This document shows, piece by piece, positions 22,250 to 33,429 of a stretch of DNA of 64,000 nucleotides. The DNA is from Cycas panzhihuaensis (lineage: Eukaryota; Cycadophyta), in contig CM041465.1 of the NCBI GenBank assembly GCA_023213395.1, positions 124,751,741 through 124,815,740 on the forward strand. Direction: 5' to 3'. A program made the position numbers and the translations under genes. The notes beneath the pieces are model-generated. The model was given only the letters and a program-made list of their open reading frames with translations, did not search any database and was not told where the DNA came from. Position 1 is the stretch's first letter. Every line of letters starts with the position of its first letter.

Positions 22250-23435
22250 ATACCAACTGACATCCTCTTCTTCCTTGGTAGTGTAGCTAGATAAAAATAA
22301 TCTATTATTATCCCTTGATTCTATTATGTTATGGGCACTCCCTTTGATGGGTGGTCCATGTTTAGAAAAGTGCTTATCTTTTGAATGACCACTTCTATAA
22401 CAATAGGAACAATATGAAGGATCTCTCCTTCCATAGCTTAAACTTCTGCTTCTTAGATAAGATCTATTAATGTTGGAAGGTCTTTCCCTTTCCTCATAAT
22501 GTGGAGGTGGATTTTCCCTTTATCGATTATCATAGTGGTCATGATTCAACCTTGAGGATTGAGCATTACCTTAATAATTTGGACAACATATATGTCCTTT
22601 AGATTATTTTCCTTGGTTTGGGTACTTAAGAGGGTTCACATTTTATTGATTTCCTCCTTGTCACCTTTGATATGGGGCTTGGTACTTAGGAGGGTCTTGT
22701 CTTACATCCCTTCTAGGCCTTATATCCCTTCTCTTAGGAGGTGATTCCCTAGATCTTGAAGTTCCTTCTTGAGAGTTTGATTGAATTCTAGCCTTAGTGG
22801 CAAAGGCATGCTCAAGCAATTCATTATTATTCTATTATTCTTTGACCGACATTAGCATATCACTTAGTTGCTCTACCTTTAGTATGCTTAGGTCCTTTGA
22901 CACTCCTATGCTTGTTACAACCATTTAAAATCTTCTAACATCACCAACACATCTTAATATTCTTTCAACCACCCATTATTCTATCAAAGTATCCCTAAGG
23001 GACCTCATTTGGTTGACTATATCCTAAACTTTAGTCATAAACTTGGTTACTAATTCTGTGGGTATTATTCTCAAATTCTCAAACTTACTTCTAAGGTTTT
23101 AGAGCTTGGAGGAAGTAACTCCTTCATAGATCAGATGGGGTATGTCCCATACTTCTTTTGATTTGGTTGATTTGCTAACACGAGGGAAAATATGGTTTTA
23201 TAATGCATAAAATATGAGTGCAAGAGCTTTGCTGTCCTTTTTGATGTTTTCTTTATAAGTGGCATTTTCTGTATCAGTTGCATTCTGTCCTAACTCACTA
23301 TATCATATTGTCACAATCTCCCATATATCGTTAGCTATGAGAATGGGTCTCATCCTCCTACTCTAGTTTAGAAAGTTATTTCCATCAAATTTAGGAATTA
23401 TTATATTACCAAAGCTAGAGATTATTTTTAGATAA
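22250..23435 (-). pseudogene. copia-2 gag with zinc knuckle, decayed
   Basis: The minus-strand start near 23410 reads IPKFDGNNFLN and RRMRPILIANDIWEIV, a typical copia gag N-terminus. The middle has KALVFMHYALQNHIFPRV, KEVWDM and LRSKFENLRI, the UBN2 region, followed by a basic Arg/Pro-rich stretch. A knuckle near 22385-22420 reads CSYCYRSGHSKDKH: the first two Cys and the His fit, and the last Cys is changed. Stops at likely Gln/Trp codons are frequent. Confidence 0.83.
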
Positions 23436-25307
23436 GGTTCTAAAAAAAGTGGTAAATGAGATAGGATTTACAAATATTTGAATTTAAAATTTGACCCAAG
23501 TAATAATATCCAAGGTTTTACCTAAAATTTTTAAAGTGGACTAGTCCCTAATAAGGCTCCTAAGCTCTAAGTTTAGGGGTCTTTAAGGGAAACCTTCAAT
23601 TGCTATTCTGTCTAGTGATGCCTACCTATAAGTGGTAAAATAAGGACCTAATATACTAGTACGTAAGCTCAAGGCTCGATATACCTCAGTATGCAAGCTG
23701 CTATGAAGGTTTTTACACCCCCTGAGTTGTGGATCCACCTATGTCAGACTTATGCCTAGCGATAAATCTATTGGTGCACGAACCAAGACACTCACCCTCT
23801 ATAGGTCTAGCCTTGGTCTCCAAATACCAAATAAAGATAGGTTCTCCACCTCAACCTGCCACCTAATACACCTTATAGTTAATGGTTTTCCTCATTCAAT
23901 ATAAGTAGGCCAATTAGCATGTGTATGGTGGTAACTTCAAGGGTCTTAATCATTCCCCTTGTAAGGCTAGAAATATAGTGTGATTGATTCAAGAGTTATC
24001 TTTTTTAATGTGAGAATATACTAATTAAAATTGTGGTCTTACTTAGGTTTTACAAAATTCCTTTTATGTAGGAAATAAACTAACTCAAAAAAATAAACCC
24101 ACTAAGAAAGATAAATATAAAATTTAACTTAATGAAATGGAAATGTGCTTTAAATTTTTAAATGAGTATATGTAATAAACTTTCTTCATATCTCACTAAA
24201 TTAAGTAAATGAAGTAATGAAACTTTTCTATTTCAAGTAAGCCAAAGAATACAAGATAATATGCAAACTAGTTCTTCTAACTTGATTTGTTTGTAAAGAG
24301 AAACAAGAACCTATATGCTCCTTTAATGCTTTTAAAATGTAAAACTGAACTTTGTTGCTTTCAATGATAAATAAATAATGATATCTTGCACCTAACTTTG
24401 TATCTTTTAAAAGTAATAAGGAACTAAATCCTTTAAATGAGAATGAAATGACTTCTTTGTCAAAATATGCAAGACAATGAGAATGACTAATTATCCCTTT
24501 GAAAAGCAAAATAGCTATATGAAAAACTTGAAATTCTTAAGTAAAACTTTTATTCAAAGTAATAAAGATATTAGAAAGTTATATATATTCAATGAATAAT
24601 GTAGGAAATAAATAGATTGAATATAGATTGTACCTATTTGTTGAATTTACACCACTTAGGTTGTTGAAAGCTCTAAATGCTTGAAAAGATAACTCTTAGC
24701 TATAAAACAGCTTAAAAAATGCATGAAAGAACCAATAGTAGCTTCAAAAATTGATTAGTAATGATGAATGATACAAGTATAATCCCTTTAAATTAATAAA
24801 CTATTTAAAGAGTTATAAAATTAGGCATATCTAGGCTGTACAAGAATCTCAAGTTGACCAGATTCAAAGACCTATAAAATGATGTTATTTTGAAGTAAAA
24901 CTTATTCTAATATGAAGAGTATTAAAAACTCTTTCCGATGGATCCAACCGCTCAGAAAATGGGCTCTTGGAGCTCAAGATATTAATGAATATATATGAGG
25001 AACCTTTTAAGGACTCAAAATAGAGCCACAAGGCTTAAATACTATAAAATTTAAATTTTAACTTTGTAGAATTATATGAAAATAATCATATATAGATTTG
25101 ATATCCCTCAGTATATCTCAAGCTAAAGAAACATAAAAAAAATAATTTATTATTACTAAAAATAATAAACTAAGACAAATAAGTTACCTTAACTTTACTA
25201 GCTTTGAAAACCTACAAAACGACTTCAAATCAAATTAAAAAATATACCAGCATGTAGAGAATTGAAACAACTTTCCAATAGAATAGACAATTTGAAAAGC
25301 AGAGTTT
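23436..25307 (-). other. copia-2 leader, part next to gag
   Basis: No protein family recognised. It holds a denser GC block at about 23610-23960 without clear coding. With 31780-33050 it makes about 3.1 kb between primer site and gag, long for a copia element. An older insertion inside it cannot be excluded. Confidence 0.5.
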
Positions 25308-25312
25308 GTATG

Positions 25313-25653
25313 TATAACATAACCCCACCTTTCCTTAGTAAGAGGGAACTACCAACAAGTAAGGATTAAGGGGTTTAGTAAGTTATGTGTATGGACTGCT
25401 AAGCCATCCAATAAGATGTAAGGTCGCTAGGGCCACCAATAGATTCATTAAGGATGAAGACCCTTACTTGTATATTTAAAGGGTTAAATCATTTATAATG
25501 TTATTAAGTATGGTATCTTAAAAGGAGAAAGTACTGCGGTACTAATTTTGGTGATTCATTTTCTACGATCTACTTGTATACTCGTGTTATTTGGCTTCAT
25601 TTTCTGCTAATTATCACTCCTATGAGCCCAGATTTCTAAGAAGGAATGATCTA
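25313..25653 (+). repeat. gypsy 5' LTR
   Basis: 341 bases beginning TATAACATAACCCC (TG changed to TA) and ending GATCTA. A TATATTTAAAGGG segment near 25471-25484 is a likely TATA region, kept as TGTATTTAAAGGG in the other LTR. Confidence 0.93.
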
Positions 25654-25655
25654 AG

Positions 25656-25667
25656 TGGTATCAAAGT
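25656..25667 (+). other. gypsy primer-binding site
   Basis: TGGTATCAAAGT follows the LTR after two bases and matches the initiator-Met primer site with a G-to-A and an end change. Confidence 0.8.
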
Positions 25668-26904
25668 TGTGTTCGCAATCGTGGGAAGCTGCCCAGAATA
25701 GTAAAATTTTTTTCCTGTATGATTGAGTATTCTCTCTACTTAGGTAGAGATTGAGGAAAGACCTTCACTTAGTACTCTCTCTAAGAAGATTGAGGAACAG
25801 TAGCAGGACATATTGGAGGTCGTGAAGCGAAGGGGAATTTCCTCTGTCAGGTACCACAAGTAATTTATTTCTTCTACATTCAATTCAAATTTTAAGCTTT
25901 ATTTTCTGCATTGGGTTATATTCTAAGGGTAGATAACATCGCTGGGCAACTACCCTGTGTATCCCCTCCCACCTGTCCCTTTCGAGTAGATAACACTGTT
26001 GGGCGGTTACCGAAGTAGTTAGGTAGAGACCCTATACTAGGGGTCTTTAAAGATCATAAGGATCTGTCATTTTAGCTAAGTGCATCATGGATTTTCTACC
26101 CCTTGCGTGAAGGACAAGAGATAAGCTGTCTACGAAAGTGTGCCCCAATGTACCTTTAGGTATATAGGAGGACCCCTTTATGATTCCAAAACCCTCCATA
26201 ACGCAGGTAAGTTATCGGCTACTGAAGTCTTATAGTGCAGTGGTTAGTGGTTAGCGCCATGAAGTTACCTTCCCCGAACTTCTACATCAGAAGTTTATTG
26301 GCAGGCCTATAACACCAAGCATACCTTATTCTGCAGTGGGTAGGATACATATGATCATTCTCTGCTTCCCCTACCCCAATCTTAATTAAAACAACAAGCC
26401 ATTGACTGCTTGAATTTAAAACTTATCAGAACATTCAAGCCTCTGGAAAAAAAAAAAGAGAGAGCAAAGAAGAAAAAAAAAAAGAAGAGAGCAAAAAAAA
26501 AAAAAAAACTCCACTTAGCTCTTGCTTACAGTGCAAAAAAATTACCTTTATAACTCATATACCTCAATTTGATCAATATACTGTAAGGGTCATTTTCCAC
26601 TAGGTTAGTCTATACCCCCAATTTTCACTCTTTTTATACCTGGGCCACTGGTGGGCTCCACCACTCCAAATTCACCTTAAAACTCCTAGATCCCATTTTG
26701 ATAAGTTTTTTGTGCTCTTTCTAGTGGACTAAATATCTTGCTTATGTAATTTTGGGGTCAATAGGCTATAGACACCCCACATTCCCTTCTTTCTTATATA
26801 ACAACTTCCTATTCTTATATCCCATTCTTTCTTGATCTGTCCCACTTCGTTATTTCCCTTCTTTCTACTTACTCCCGCTTCTTTAATCCCTTTCTTCAAC
26901 TCCA
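25668..26904 (+). other. gypsy leader with A/G-rich tract
   Basis: No coding evidence. A purine tract of A runs and GA repeats lies at about 26445-26509. Position between primer site and gag ATG makes it the untranslated leader, here 1.2 kb. Confidence 0.6.
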
Positions 26905-27970
26905 ATGGCAAAAAATCAAATAGAAAAAATTTCTGAGTTGATCAATGACTTATCTAACTTCAAAATAGAGGTCAACGATAGACTCAGTAGCATGCCTACC
27001 AAATCTGACCTAACGACACAAAGAAGGGTCTGCTTCAGTAGTGGGTGCCACCTCAACCCCAAAGCATAGGAGCTTTTAACTCAACGGGCAACCAACCTCC
27101 CCCTTCTCTAAGAAGCAATCCATATATAGGAGGTTCTCCACCAAGACAACCTTTTTTCCACCATAAGATCAACATTCCTACCTTTGATTCAGATGTGAAT
27201 AGAGAGTGCACTCGAAGCTGGGTTAATAAGTTAGAATCCTGCTTCACTCTCCACATGATGTTAGAAGAGAACTAACTCTTATACGCTTCCATTCACTTAG
27301 ATGGTCGAGCTCACCATTGGTTTAACTGGTGGAAGTAGGAATATCCCTCTCACCAAACTTGGTCCCACTTCACTAGTTGTTTCTTTAAACAATATGAAGA
27401 TATATGGAGTTAATCTTTTTTCACACAACTCACCCAGCCTAAGTAGACATCAACTGTAGAAGCTTACACAGATGAATTTCAAGCTTTATATAACTACACG
27501 TCACAAAGCCAAAACTTGGACAAACAAATAGTGATTGATATTTATGTGGCGGGACTCCAAGACCGTATTTAGATGAGATTAAAGATAATGGCAATCTACT
27601 CCCTTAAGGAAGCTTTCAAGTAGGCCCATGTAGTAGAAGCTGAGTTTGCAGTAGACAGACCCTCAACTATTTGACAAGATAACTCTTGGTCCTCATGCAC
27701 TCGACAGTTAGACTTCCAATGACCTCGACCTCGATTTGATGATGCCTCTTGTTCTCAAGCTAACTTCACATGTCCTTGGCCATGACAGGATGATTCTTGA
27801 CCATCTATTGATCGCCAGAATGAGGATACATCCACCAAAAGAGTCTAAATTTCTCAAGTTGAAACACAACGTCAACTCGAGGTTGGCCTTTATATGCAGT
27901 GTGCAGAAAAGTGGACTTCTGGGCATGGTCATTTTTGCAAAGCATGACATATGGTTTTCTCCATTGACCT
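26905..27970 (+). pseudogene. gypsy gag with CCHC-like knuckle, decayed
   Basis: ATG at 26905 opens with MAKNQIEKISELINDLSN. The frame shifts before 27045, where a Pro-rich part precedes KINIPTFDSDVNRECTRSWVNKLESCF, the usual start of Retrotrans_gag. Next come DGRAHHWFNWWK and STVEAYTDEFQALYNY. Stops at 27337 (after WWK), 27441, 27569 and 27621 replace likely Gln codons as CAG-to-TAG changes. The knuckle at about 27895-27945 reads QCAEKWTSGHGHFC, the chromovirus CxxC-KW-GH form with the first Cys altered. Confidence 0.87.
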
Positions 27971-28059
27971 ATCCCTCTCCCCTGATGATCACTCTGACTC
28001 TGACTCTGACTAGGAGGCTGATGATGAAACCCATGATGATCCTGTACTAGACCCCTAAC

Positions 28060-28625
28060 CTGAAGCATCTATATCCATTATCACCACCTCCTCCTGCCCT
28101 GAACCCTTAAGAGTTAGAGGCATTCTCTGCAAGACTCCAATATCTATCTTGATCGATGGTGGCACGTCACTTAACTTCAATGATATTTCAATAGCCAGAC
28201 AACTTAACCTATATATTGTCCCAAAAACTCGCTTCATATGTTCTCTACCAGGGTATCAGAAACTCCACTATGTAGGTGTTATTAAAAACCTCCAAGTCCA
28301 AATTAGCTCATACCTTCTCGTGTTAGACTTCTATGCCTTGTCAATAGGAGGATCTAATGCCATCTTAGGGATTCAATGGTTGCAAACACTAAGGACCTAT
28401 AGCATGAACAACTCGCCTATAAATCCATTCATTTCCTTCAAAGACCACATGAGGCGAAATCATAAAATTTACGGAATGCAATCCCCCCCTAACCAAGTGG
28501 TCTCTCCCGGACATATGAAACGCCATCTTCAATCTCACCTAGGGTATATAGTCTGCCTCAATAATATTCAAATCAAACCACAAATTCATCCACACATTAA
28601 GGATGTCATTACCCAATATGAATAA
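28060..28625 (+). pseudogene. gypsy aspartic protease, nearly open
   Basis: A frame open from about 28149 has the active-site region ILIDGGTSLNF (28146-28178). In this family the site is normally Asp-Ser/Thr-Gly, so the Gly in place of Ser would likely disable it. Further on, SNAILGIQWLQTL (about 28350-28395) matches the conserved C-terminal part of the fold. The frame runs on in the linker to RT and stops at 28623. Confidence 0.85.
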
Positions 28626-28639
28626 ATATTCGCCCCTCT

Positions 28640-29345
28640 GCCTACCACTACCCCTCCTAACCCTGGGTTTTATCATACAATTGACCTTCAATCTAACCAT
28701 GACCCCATCAGCCTTTGACCTTACCGTAACTCATACTTCCAAAAGAATAAAATCGAGAAACTCACAAATGAGCTCCTCGACATGGGCATAATCCAACCAA
28801 GTAAAAACCCTTATACATCCCCAATTGTCTTAGTTTGGAAGAAGGATAGCTCTTTTCGCCTCTGTATTGACTATAGGGAATTAAATAAGATTACCATCAA
28901 AAATAAGTTTCCCACCCCTTGCATAGATGACATGCTAGACGAAATCCATGGCGCAACCATCTTTTCTAAGTTAGACCTCCAATCTGGTTACTACCAAGTC
29001 CCAATTGCCCCATAAGATTGTCATAAGACAACATTTCACACACATCATGGCCATTTTGAGTTTCGATCAATGCCCTTTGGCCTTTGCAATGCCCCGACAA
29101 CCTTCCAAGCTCTCATGAATAAAATCTTTAGGCCCTACCTTCGAAAGTTTGTCATAGTCTTCTTTGATGACATTCTTATTTATAGTGCCTGCCTGGATCT
29201 CTATATCCAACACTTAGAAATTGTTCTCCAAATATTGCAAAACCACCAACTCTATGCAAAACTATCTAAGTGTGAGTTTGGATAATTAGAACTCAAATAT
29301 TTGGGTCATATCATATCATCAGAAGGGGTACGCGTAAATCCCAAT
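28640..29345 (+). pseudogene. gypsy reverse transcriptase, decayed
   Basis: Conserved blocks are in order: MGIIQPSKNPYTSPIVLVWK (28782 on), [53 protein letters not shown], and FFDDILIYS with the catalytic Asp pair at about 29159-29176, then KCEFG and KYLGH. A stop at 29013 sits in the IAP-x-D block and another at 29283 after CEFG. Otherwise the frame is well kept, the best-preserved RT in the window. Confidence 0.93.
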
Positions 29346-29439
29346 AAAATATCAGTCATTACAACATAGATAACACCTACCACTCTTACCCAACTACGAG
29401 CATTTCTTAGGCTCACAGGGTTTTATCGACGCTTTGTGC

Positions 29440-29925
29440 GTAACTATACTACTCTTACCACCCCATTAACTAACCTCCTTTGTAAAGAGGGTTTTCAATG
29501 GTCTCTCAAAGTAGATGTTGCCTTTTCCCACCTCAAGGTTGTAATGACCTCCACTCTGGTCCTCATCACTCTTGATTTTAACCAACCCTTCTAACTTGAA
29601 TGAGATGCTTCAGGATTTGGATTAGGCACAGTCCTAATGCAAGACTCTCATCCCATTGCATTTGAAAGCCAAAAATTAAAAGATCACAAGCTTCATATCT
29701 CTATATATCAAAAAGAAATGAAGGCTATTCTCTACGCTATTGATAAATGGCAGTAATATCTCTTAGGCTCTAAGTTCACTATTCTCACGGATCATCATAG
29801 CCTCCATAATTTATTGACTTAGCCAATCTTGTCTAAAGAATAAGCTAAGTGGGTCTATCGATTATAAGTCTTTGACTTCTCAATAGCATATAAAAAAAGG
29901 CGAAGATAATACAGTGGTAAATGCC
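29440..29925 (+). pseudogene. gypsy RNase H, decayed
   Basis: After the RT connection (LRLTGFYRRFVRNY at about 29405-29450) the RNase H has DASGFGLGTVLMQ (first catalytic Asp), IYQKEMKAILYAI (Glu) and TILTDHHSLHNLL (Asp). Stops at 29754, 29820, 29841 and 29865 stand where relatives usually have Gln or a similar residue. Removal of the RNA strand during reverse transcription is the family role. Confidence 0.88.
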
Positions 29926-31250
29926 CTTTCACGTCTGCATCCCAATGACAATGTTCCTAACCCAAGCCTCCATTCTATCAGCAACCCCCAACCACTTTGG
30001 CTTGACGAACTATGTGTTAAAAATCAAACCCAGCCAGACTATCCTAATTGGAGGGAAAAAGTTCTCACCCATAAAGGTTGGTCAACCTTCAACAATCACC
30101 TCCTCTACCACAATCGTATCTTTATCCATCCCTCCTCCTCATTCACCCCTAAAATCCTAACAGAATACCACTTGTCCCCCCTCGGTGGCCACTTTGGCTT
30201 CAAAAGGACTTATCGACAGATTTGGATAGATTTCTTTTGGCCCCACATGAAGACCACCATATTTACCTTCGTATTAGAATATGACACCTATCAACAAAAT
30301 AAAGTAGAGACCAAATCTCTCCCTGGCCTCCTCCAACCATTAAATATTCCTCAAGGTAAGTGGCAAGATATTGCCATGGACTTCATCATAGGCCTACCTC
30401 CATCTGTCGGGTTTGACTCCATTTAGGTAATCATTAATCGATTAACTAAGTACTCACACTTTCTCCCAGTGCACACCTCATATTCATCCTCTTGTCTCAC
30501 TGACTTATATGTCCAATTCATATTTTGCCTCCATGGCTTCCCATAATCTATCATTTGTGACTGAGACCCTAAGTTTACTAGCTCCTTTTAGCAAGAACTC
30601 TTTAAGGCCATTAGAACCTCATTTAACATGAGATCTGCCTACCACCCACAAATAGATGGCCAATCTGAGGTTCTAAATAAAACTTTAGAAACTTATCTAG
30701 GTTACTTTGCCTCAGAACACCAAGCTAAGTAGACCTCATGGCTTGCCCTGGCTGAGTATTGGTATAACTCCTCCCATCATTCTGCCATTGGTATATCCCC
30801 CTTTTTGGCTCTTTATGGCTACCACCCACCTTCCCACCATACCCTAGCTACAAACTTTAGAACAACTTCTGTGCAATAAAAGCTTTAAGAAATGGATAAA
30901 ATCTTGCATGCCCTTTGACAAAATTTAACCACTGCCTAAAATTGAATGAAGCAACTTGTAGATCGCCACTGATTCGATTGATCCTTTGATATTAGAGATC
31001 TTGTATACCTCTGGCTCCAACCTTATAAGTAACAATCACTCAAGTCACATCAAGGGCATTAACTAAGCCCTTGCTACTATGGCCCTTATAAGATCCTACA
31101 CAAAATTGGTGAAGTTGCTTATGCCCTTGAACTTCCTCTAAACACTAATATCCATAATGTCTTCTATGTATCCTTCCTAAAAAAATACCTTGGAGCTAAA
31201 GTTACACCCCACACAACCCTACCCATTCTCTTTGAAGAGCAAACTCTTAC
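29914..31250 (+). pseudogene. gypsy integrase, decayed
   Basis: An open stretch to 30424 holds the zinc-binding region with H residues in EYHLSPLGGHFGFKRTYRQI, but both expected Cys of the CxxC pair read Tyr in EYDTYQQNK, as G-to-A changes would give. The core follows: IAMDFIIGLPPS (first Asp), the CDxDPKF box with a stop at 30564, and AYHPQIDGQSEVLN with the catalytic Glu (about 30635-30675). LALAEYWYNSSHHSAI and YGPYKILHKIGEVAYAL mark the C-terminal part. Stops at 30423, 30564 and others prevent function. Confidence 0.9.
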
Positions 31251-31254
31251 AATT

Positions 31255-31400
31255 CCACCCACTAAAATCCTTATTAGTCACTAGCGCCATCTCTAGAATC
31301 GCATTATTTTTGAACACTTGGTACAGTGGGTTAGCTGCGATGTAGATGAAGCTACTTGGGAGCTGGATGAGTTCATCTAGTAACATCCTCATTTGCAACG
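31255..31400 (+). pseudogene. gypsy chromodomain-like C-terminus
   Basis: At the end of integrase the frame gives IIFEHLVQWVSCDVDEATWELDEF, corresponding to the LVxW and EATWE parts of integrase chromodomains. Stops interrupt the start. Chromodomains guide chromovirus insertion to certain chromatin. The domain here is short and decayed, so the subgroup stays open. Confidence 0.75.
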
Positions 31401-31420
31401 CTGCGAGGACTTAACGCCTC

Positions 31421-31433
31421 AGAGGGGGGGACC
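31421..31433 (+). other. gypsy polypurine tract
   Basis: AGAGGGGGGGACC directly before the TGTAACATAACC start of the 3' LTR. Confidence 0.88.
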
Positions 31434-31774
31434 TGTAACATAACCCCACCTTTCCTTAGCAAGCGGGAACCACTAACAAGTAAGGATTAAGAGGTTTAGT
31501 AAGTTATGTGTATGGACGACTAAGTCGTCCAATAAGATGTAAGGTTGCGAGGGCCACCAATAGAATCATTAAGGATGAAGACCCTTACTTGTGTATTTAA
31601 AGGGTTAAATCACTTGTAATGTTATTGAGTATGGTATCTTGAAAGGAGAAAGTACTTCTGTACTCATTTTGGTGATTCATTTTCTGTGATCTACTTGCAC
31701 ACTCATGTTATTTGGCTTTATTTTATGCTAATTATCACTCCTACGAGCCCAGATTTTTGAGAAGGAATGGTCCA
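31434..31774 (+). repeat. gypsy 3' LTR
   Basis: 341 bases, TGTAACATAACCCC to GGTCCA, the same length as the 5' copy. GTATG follows immediately. Confidence 0.94.
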
Positions 31775-31779
31775 GTATG

Positions 31780-33050
31780 CCAAAGTTATTGTAAAAATGG
31801 TAATAAGACCTCTTTATGGCTAGCAAAATAATGGATGAAAAAAGGGGTCATTTTAACTAATTAAATCTTAGCCAAAATAGTCTCAAATCTGAAAATGATG
31901 ACTCTAAACTATAGCTCTCTAAAAAAAAAAAATAATGGAACCAGTTTCACTAAAATCCAATATGCCAGTGAGGAGATATAGAAAAAAAGGGGATATAGTC
32001 TCTATGAGAAAAAATATAAAAGAAACTTTATAATAAAAAAGTTGATTAGCCCCTTTAACACAAAAATCGAGGTTGTATAAGGGGTTAATGTGATCAAACT
32101 AAGGGGATAATATATGTTGGACTCTAAACAATATCAAATTTAATTAAATTTTTATAATTTTATAAACTTTTAATAAAATAAAATAAAATTAAAAGTGATC
32201 AAAGGCAGCGCCTACGACTTTTTGACATTTGGGGTAGAGAAGAAGAAGAAAAGAAAGATCAGTTCAAATTGATCTAAAATAGAAACAAATGCCAACAAAA
32301 TCAGAGGGGAGCTTAGATATGGTGCTAATAGAAGATATAATGAAGAAATTCAACTGAAAAATGGCTTCAAAATGCCAATTTTTGCTCATAGATGTGAAGA
32401 AAGATGCACGAGACTGTAGAGGTTCTAGGGCATTGAAACTATATCAAACAATGACAAAACTTTACGAAATTGCAAAGGGAGGTGTGTGGCATATAGACAG
32501 AGGTGCTAGAATAGAAAGCACTACAAAAGATGCCTAGATTATGAGAACAAAGTTTCCAAAGTCTGAGGGTCACGGTAGATCACACAATAAGGTACCAAGC
32601 TAGATGAGGCCCTAAACTACTTCAAAACTCCTTTATCAGGCACTAGCAGTGGGTGCAAGGCTCTTACAAATGCCAAAGAAGGTACAACAAGTAAAAATAA
32701 TGCAGATTTACAAAAAAACAATGAAGAAAACTAAGAGAGATAAAGCTTTAGAGAGAGATATCTCTAAAATGGATGGATGAAAAAATAAATTGTCTTCACT
32801 ACTAGATGGAGCACTCAGGCAAGATCAAAATGAGTAGTCATATAACATAGTTTTGATTGTTCTATAAGCAGCTAGACTGAGTTAAATGCAAGTGAGTAAT
32901 AGAGAACCAGGGCTCCAAAAATCATACGAAAATATATCACGAAAATAACAATATAATATAAGGTAAAACTTTAATATTTCTCAATATAATATCATGTACA
33001 TACCATACAACATAAAATGATAGCTATGAATCTTACGTGGAAGTCAACTT
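31780..33050 (-). other. copia-2 leader, part next to the primer site
   Basis: No coding resemblance. A-rich and GA-rich on the plus strand around 32230-32290 and 31920-31935. It continues the leader interrupted by the gypsy element. Confidence 0.5.
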
Positions 33051-33065
33051 GGCACTCTGATACCA
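33051..33065 (-). other. copia-2 primer-binding site
   Basis: Minus-strand TGGTATCAGAGTGCC matches the initiator-Met primer site exactly over TGGTATCAGAG, two bases inside the LTR. Confidence 0.9.
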
Positions 33066-33067
33066 AA

Positions 33068-33429
33068 TGAAGGACGTGTGAGGTGCAGAGTAGGATGATT
33101 AACTTGGAGAGTACATTGTAGCTTACTTTGAGTTAATAATTCTGATTAAATTAAGGGCATAATTGAAAAACACTAGGGAGGTATTACCACCTCTTTTATA
33201 AGAGATTTTCGGGAGGCAAAAAGTGCCTCAACCCAACCTACCAATAATTCAAATTAGTATTAAAAAATAAAAGCAATAAATAAGCACATACCTTAATAGT
33301 AATCCATTAGCATCTTGGGTGGCTTGTGGCAATTGTTATGTGGCCTGAGGTGCCCTAGGGGGCCCCAAAGGTGGCTTGGAGGGGCCCTTGGTATATGGTA
33401 GTAAATGTACATTGGGTATTATCCCAACA
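33068..33429 (-). repeat. copia-2 5' LTR
   Basis: 362 bases from TGAAGGACG to ATCCCAACA, paired with 18822-19182. ACTCA follows, the right-hand target duplicate. Confidence 0.92.

Larger units (their letters stand above)
25313..31774 (+). mobile_element. Ty3-gypsy chromovirus-type LTR retrotransposon nested in copia-2
   Basis: 6462 bases flanked by an exact 5-bp target duplication GTATG (25308-25312 and 31775-31779). Both LTRs are 341 bases; I count about 33 differences between them, mostly transitions. Order: primer site, leader, gag with knuckle, protease, RT, RNase H, integrase, chromodomain-like end, polypurine tract. RT before integrase marks Ty3-gypsy, and the chromodomain-like end marks a chromovirus. 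The compact size and short LTRs are compatible with the Reina group, but the lineage needs a tree. All frames carry stops. Confidence 0.94.
18822..33429 (-). mobile_element. copia-2: Ty1-copia LTR retrotransposon, split by a gypsy element
   Basis: Minus-strand element with 361/362-base LTRs, initiator-Met-type primer site (33051-33065), a long leader, gag, integrase, reverse transcriptase, RNase H and polypurine tract (19183-19198). The gypsy element at 25313-31774 lies in its leader. Flanks ACTTA (18817-18821) and ACTCA (33430-33434) differ by one C/T change, fitting a decayed target duplication. LTRs differ at roughly one site in seven by eye, more than those of the nested gypsy element, as the nesting order requires. 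Without the insertion it would be about 8.1 kb. Confidence 0.9.

Noticed and set aside
27708-28068. 80- to 104-codon frames on both strands around the gypsy knuckle
   Set aside because: Shadows of gag; the real frame is the one giving the KWTSGH knuckle.
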